Positions 4,306-5,714 of a DNA stretch of 5,714 nucleotides are shown one piece after another. The notes under the pieces were generated by a model. It made no database searches and was not told the DNA's origin. It was given only the letters and a program-made list of their open reading frames with translations. A program made the translations under genes and the position numbers. The stretch is from Candidatus Nanohaloarchaea archaeon (GTDB lineage: Archaea; EX4484-52; GLR71). Positions within the stretch are counted from its first letter, which is position 1; the number at the start of each line of letters is the position of its first letter. The DNA is taken from NCBI GenBank assembly GCA_030671745.1, contig DAOVHT010000069.1, positions 1-5,714 on the forward strand, given 5' to 3'.

Positions 4306-5714
4306 ATGGATAAAAAAGATACGAAAGATGTTAAAGAGATTGAAGTCCGTGTGGGGGAGATGCCGTCAAATGCGCAAAGAGACATAGGTATGGGTATTGT
4401 CAGGATGGATACGCAGATACTTCATTCTTTAGGGCTCCGTGATGGTGATGTCTGTGAGATTGAGGGCAAGAGGAAGACGGGTGCAATTGTGTTGAGACCA
4501 TATCCCTCTGATGCAGGACTTAAGATCATACGTATGGACGGTTATACAAGACGTAATGCGGGGACGGGTATAGGTGAAAAGGTTTTTGTGCGCAATGCGG
4601 AACTGAAAGAAGCGAAAAGCATATCTATTGCACCGGCTGAGAATGGTATTGAACTGAAGATGTCATCAGAACAGGCAAAAAGTCTTATATTGGGGCGTGT
4701 GGTGTCAAAAGGTGACGTGATCTCACCATCTGTCAGGACAAGACGACAACAACCAGAGTTTGGTGATGTCTTCGGTATGGGGCTTGATGTGAACAATATG
4801 CTTGGCGGTTTCGGATTGTCTGACCTTAAATTGATAGTTGCCGAGTCAAGTCCAAAAGGTATAGTCAAGATTACAGACCAGACTGAGGTCAAGGTCATCT
4901 CAAAAGCGGTCGAGGTCATGGAAGAAGGTATAGTCAGCATGACTTATGAGGACATCGGCGGGCTTCATGAAGAGGTCAAGAAAGTGCGCGAGATGATTGA
5001 GCTTCCGATGAAACATCCAGAACTGTTCCAGAAGTTAGGTATTGATCCACCTAAAGGCGTATTGCTTTATGGTCCACCCGGAACCGGGAAGACACTTCTT
5101 GCGCGGGCGGTTGCATCAGAATCAGGAGCCAGTTTCTATTCGATTGCTGGACCTGAGGTCATGAGCAAGTTCTATGGCGAGAGTGAGGAGAACGTAAGGA
5201 AGATATTCAATGATGCGGAAGAGAATGCGCCGTCAATCATATTCATTGACGAGATTGATTCTCTTGCACCTAAACGTGAGAACAGCGGTGAGGTTGAAAG
5301 ACGCGTGGTAGCTCAACTTCTGTCTCTGATGGACGGTCTTAAAGGACGTGGGCAGGTGATAGTGATTGCGGCCACCAATATAATCAATTCAATCGATCCA
5401 GCACTCCGTCGTGGGGGCAGGTTTGACCGGGAGATCGAGATAGGTGTCCCGACAAGGGATGGAAGAAAGGAGATACTCCAGATACATACTAGAAACATGC
5501 CGCTTGCTAAAGATATCAATATCTCAAAGATTGCAGATGTCACTTACGGGTATGTCGGTGCTGACCTGAATGCGCTCTCTAAAGAGGCGGCCATGAGTTC
5601 ATTGAGGCGTATATTGCCTGAGATAAACCTTAAAGAAGATACGATCGATCCTAAAGTGATTGAAAAGCTTGAGGTAAACAGGTCTGATTTCAATAGTGCG
5701 CTCCTTGCAGTCGA
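4306..5714 (+). CDS. cdc48: Cdc48/VAT-type AAA+ ATPase, 3' end beyond window
   Basis: Archaeal Cdc48 (VAT, p97/VCP family) is a hexameric ATPase that unfolds and extracts proteins, feeding the proteasome and remodelling complexes. The window holds the first 469 codons; family members usually run to about 730-760 residues, so the second ATPase domain D2 lies outside. The N domain covers about 10-190, with a double-psi barrel (GMGIVRMDTQ, LGLRDGDVCEIEGKRKTGAI, IIRMDGYTRRNAGTGIG). D1 starts near MTYEDIGGLHEEV. It has canonical Walker A GPPGTGKT (256-263), Walker B IIFIDE (311-316, Asp315/Glu316), sensor-1 Asn358, and arginine fingers Arg369 and Arg372 in ALRRGGRFDRE. Departures from consensus are NIIN for NRPN after sensor 1 and GG for PG or FG between the arginine fingers. 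A Gly/Phe/Met-rich loop (144-172) interrupts the N domain; such loops occur in archaeal homologues. Confidence 0.93.
   Translation, partial: MDKKDTKDVKEIEVRVGEMPSNAQRDIGMGIVRMDTQILHSLGLRDGDVCEIEGKRKTGAIVLRPYPSDAGLKIIRMDGYTRRNAGTGIGEKVFVRNAELKEAKSISIAPAENGIELKMSSEQAKSLILGRVVSKGDVISPSVRTRRQQPEFGDVFGMGLDVNNMLGGFGLSDLKLIVAESSPKGIVKITDQTEVKVISKAVEVMEEGIVSMTYEDIGGLHEEVKKVREMIELPMKHPELFQKLGIDPPKGVLLYGPPGTGKTLLARAVASESGASFYSIAGPEVMSKFYGESEENVRKIFNDAEENAPSIIFIDEIDSLAPKRENSGEVERRVVAQLLSLMDGLKGRGQVIVIAATNIINSIDPALRRGGRFDREIEIGVPTRDGRKEILQIHTRNMPLAKDINISKIADVTYGYVGADLNALSKEAAMSSLRRILPEINLKEDTIDPKVIEKLEVNRSDFNSALLAV

Noticed and set aside
4542..4940. Minus-strand open frame of 132 codons
   Set aside because: It is antisense to the Cdc48 N domain, which translates as a continuous, well-conserved frame.
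5313..5543. Minus-strand open frame of 76 codons
   Set aside because: It is antisense to the D1 ATPase domain of cdc48 and has no supporting features.

Overview
The window is archaeal. It carries RadA, the archaeal/euryarchaeal recombinase paralogue RadB, a COG1599-type single-strand DNA-binding protein (RPA), a Cdc48/VAT AAA+ ATPase and a small PRC-barrel protein. The start regions show archaeal TATA boxes about 22-29 nt from start codons (mostly leaderless mRNAs) or GGTG/GAGGT Shine-Dalgarno sites. The compact layout and the RadA wording suggest a small-genome, probably DPANN-type lineage, but that placement is inference; no 16S rRNA gene is present.

Layout: (1) 52-312 (+), a PRC-barrel protein with its own promoter. 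It converges on radA and shares a hairpin/oligo-T terminator with it. (2) 354-2299 (-), a two-gene operon, rpa then radA, separated by 5 nt and transcribed from a leaderless-type promoter. (3) 2372-2950 (-), a very AT-rich orphan gene of unknown function with its own promoter. (4) 3017-3808 (-), radB. (5) 3809-3934, a divergent promoter region with two TATA boxes and a dyad symmetry almost midway between them. (6) 3935-4267 (+), a small conserved-looking protein, followed after 38 nt by (7) 4306-5714 (+), the first 469 codons of cdc48, truncated by the window edge.

RPA coats single-stranded DNA, RadA forms the strand-exchange filament on it, and RadB is thought to assist RadA. The minus-strand block radB - orphan - rpa - radA is therefore a homologous-recombination cluster interrupted by one AT-rich orphan.

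The most unusual direct observation is that both recombinases lack the conserved glycine before the Walker A lysine (RadA GAFGSSKT, RadB GEAGAAKT), while the Cdc48 P-loop in the same window is canonical (GPPGTGKT). No transposon, CRISPR array, tRNA or rRNA was seen, and no gene-free stretch exceeds 300 bases.
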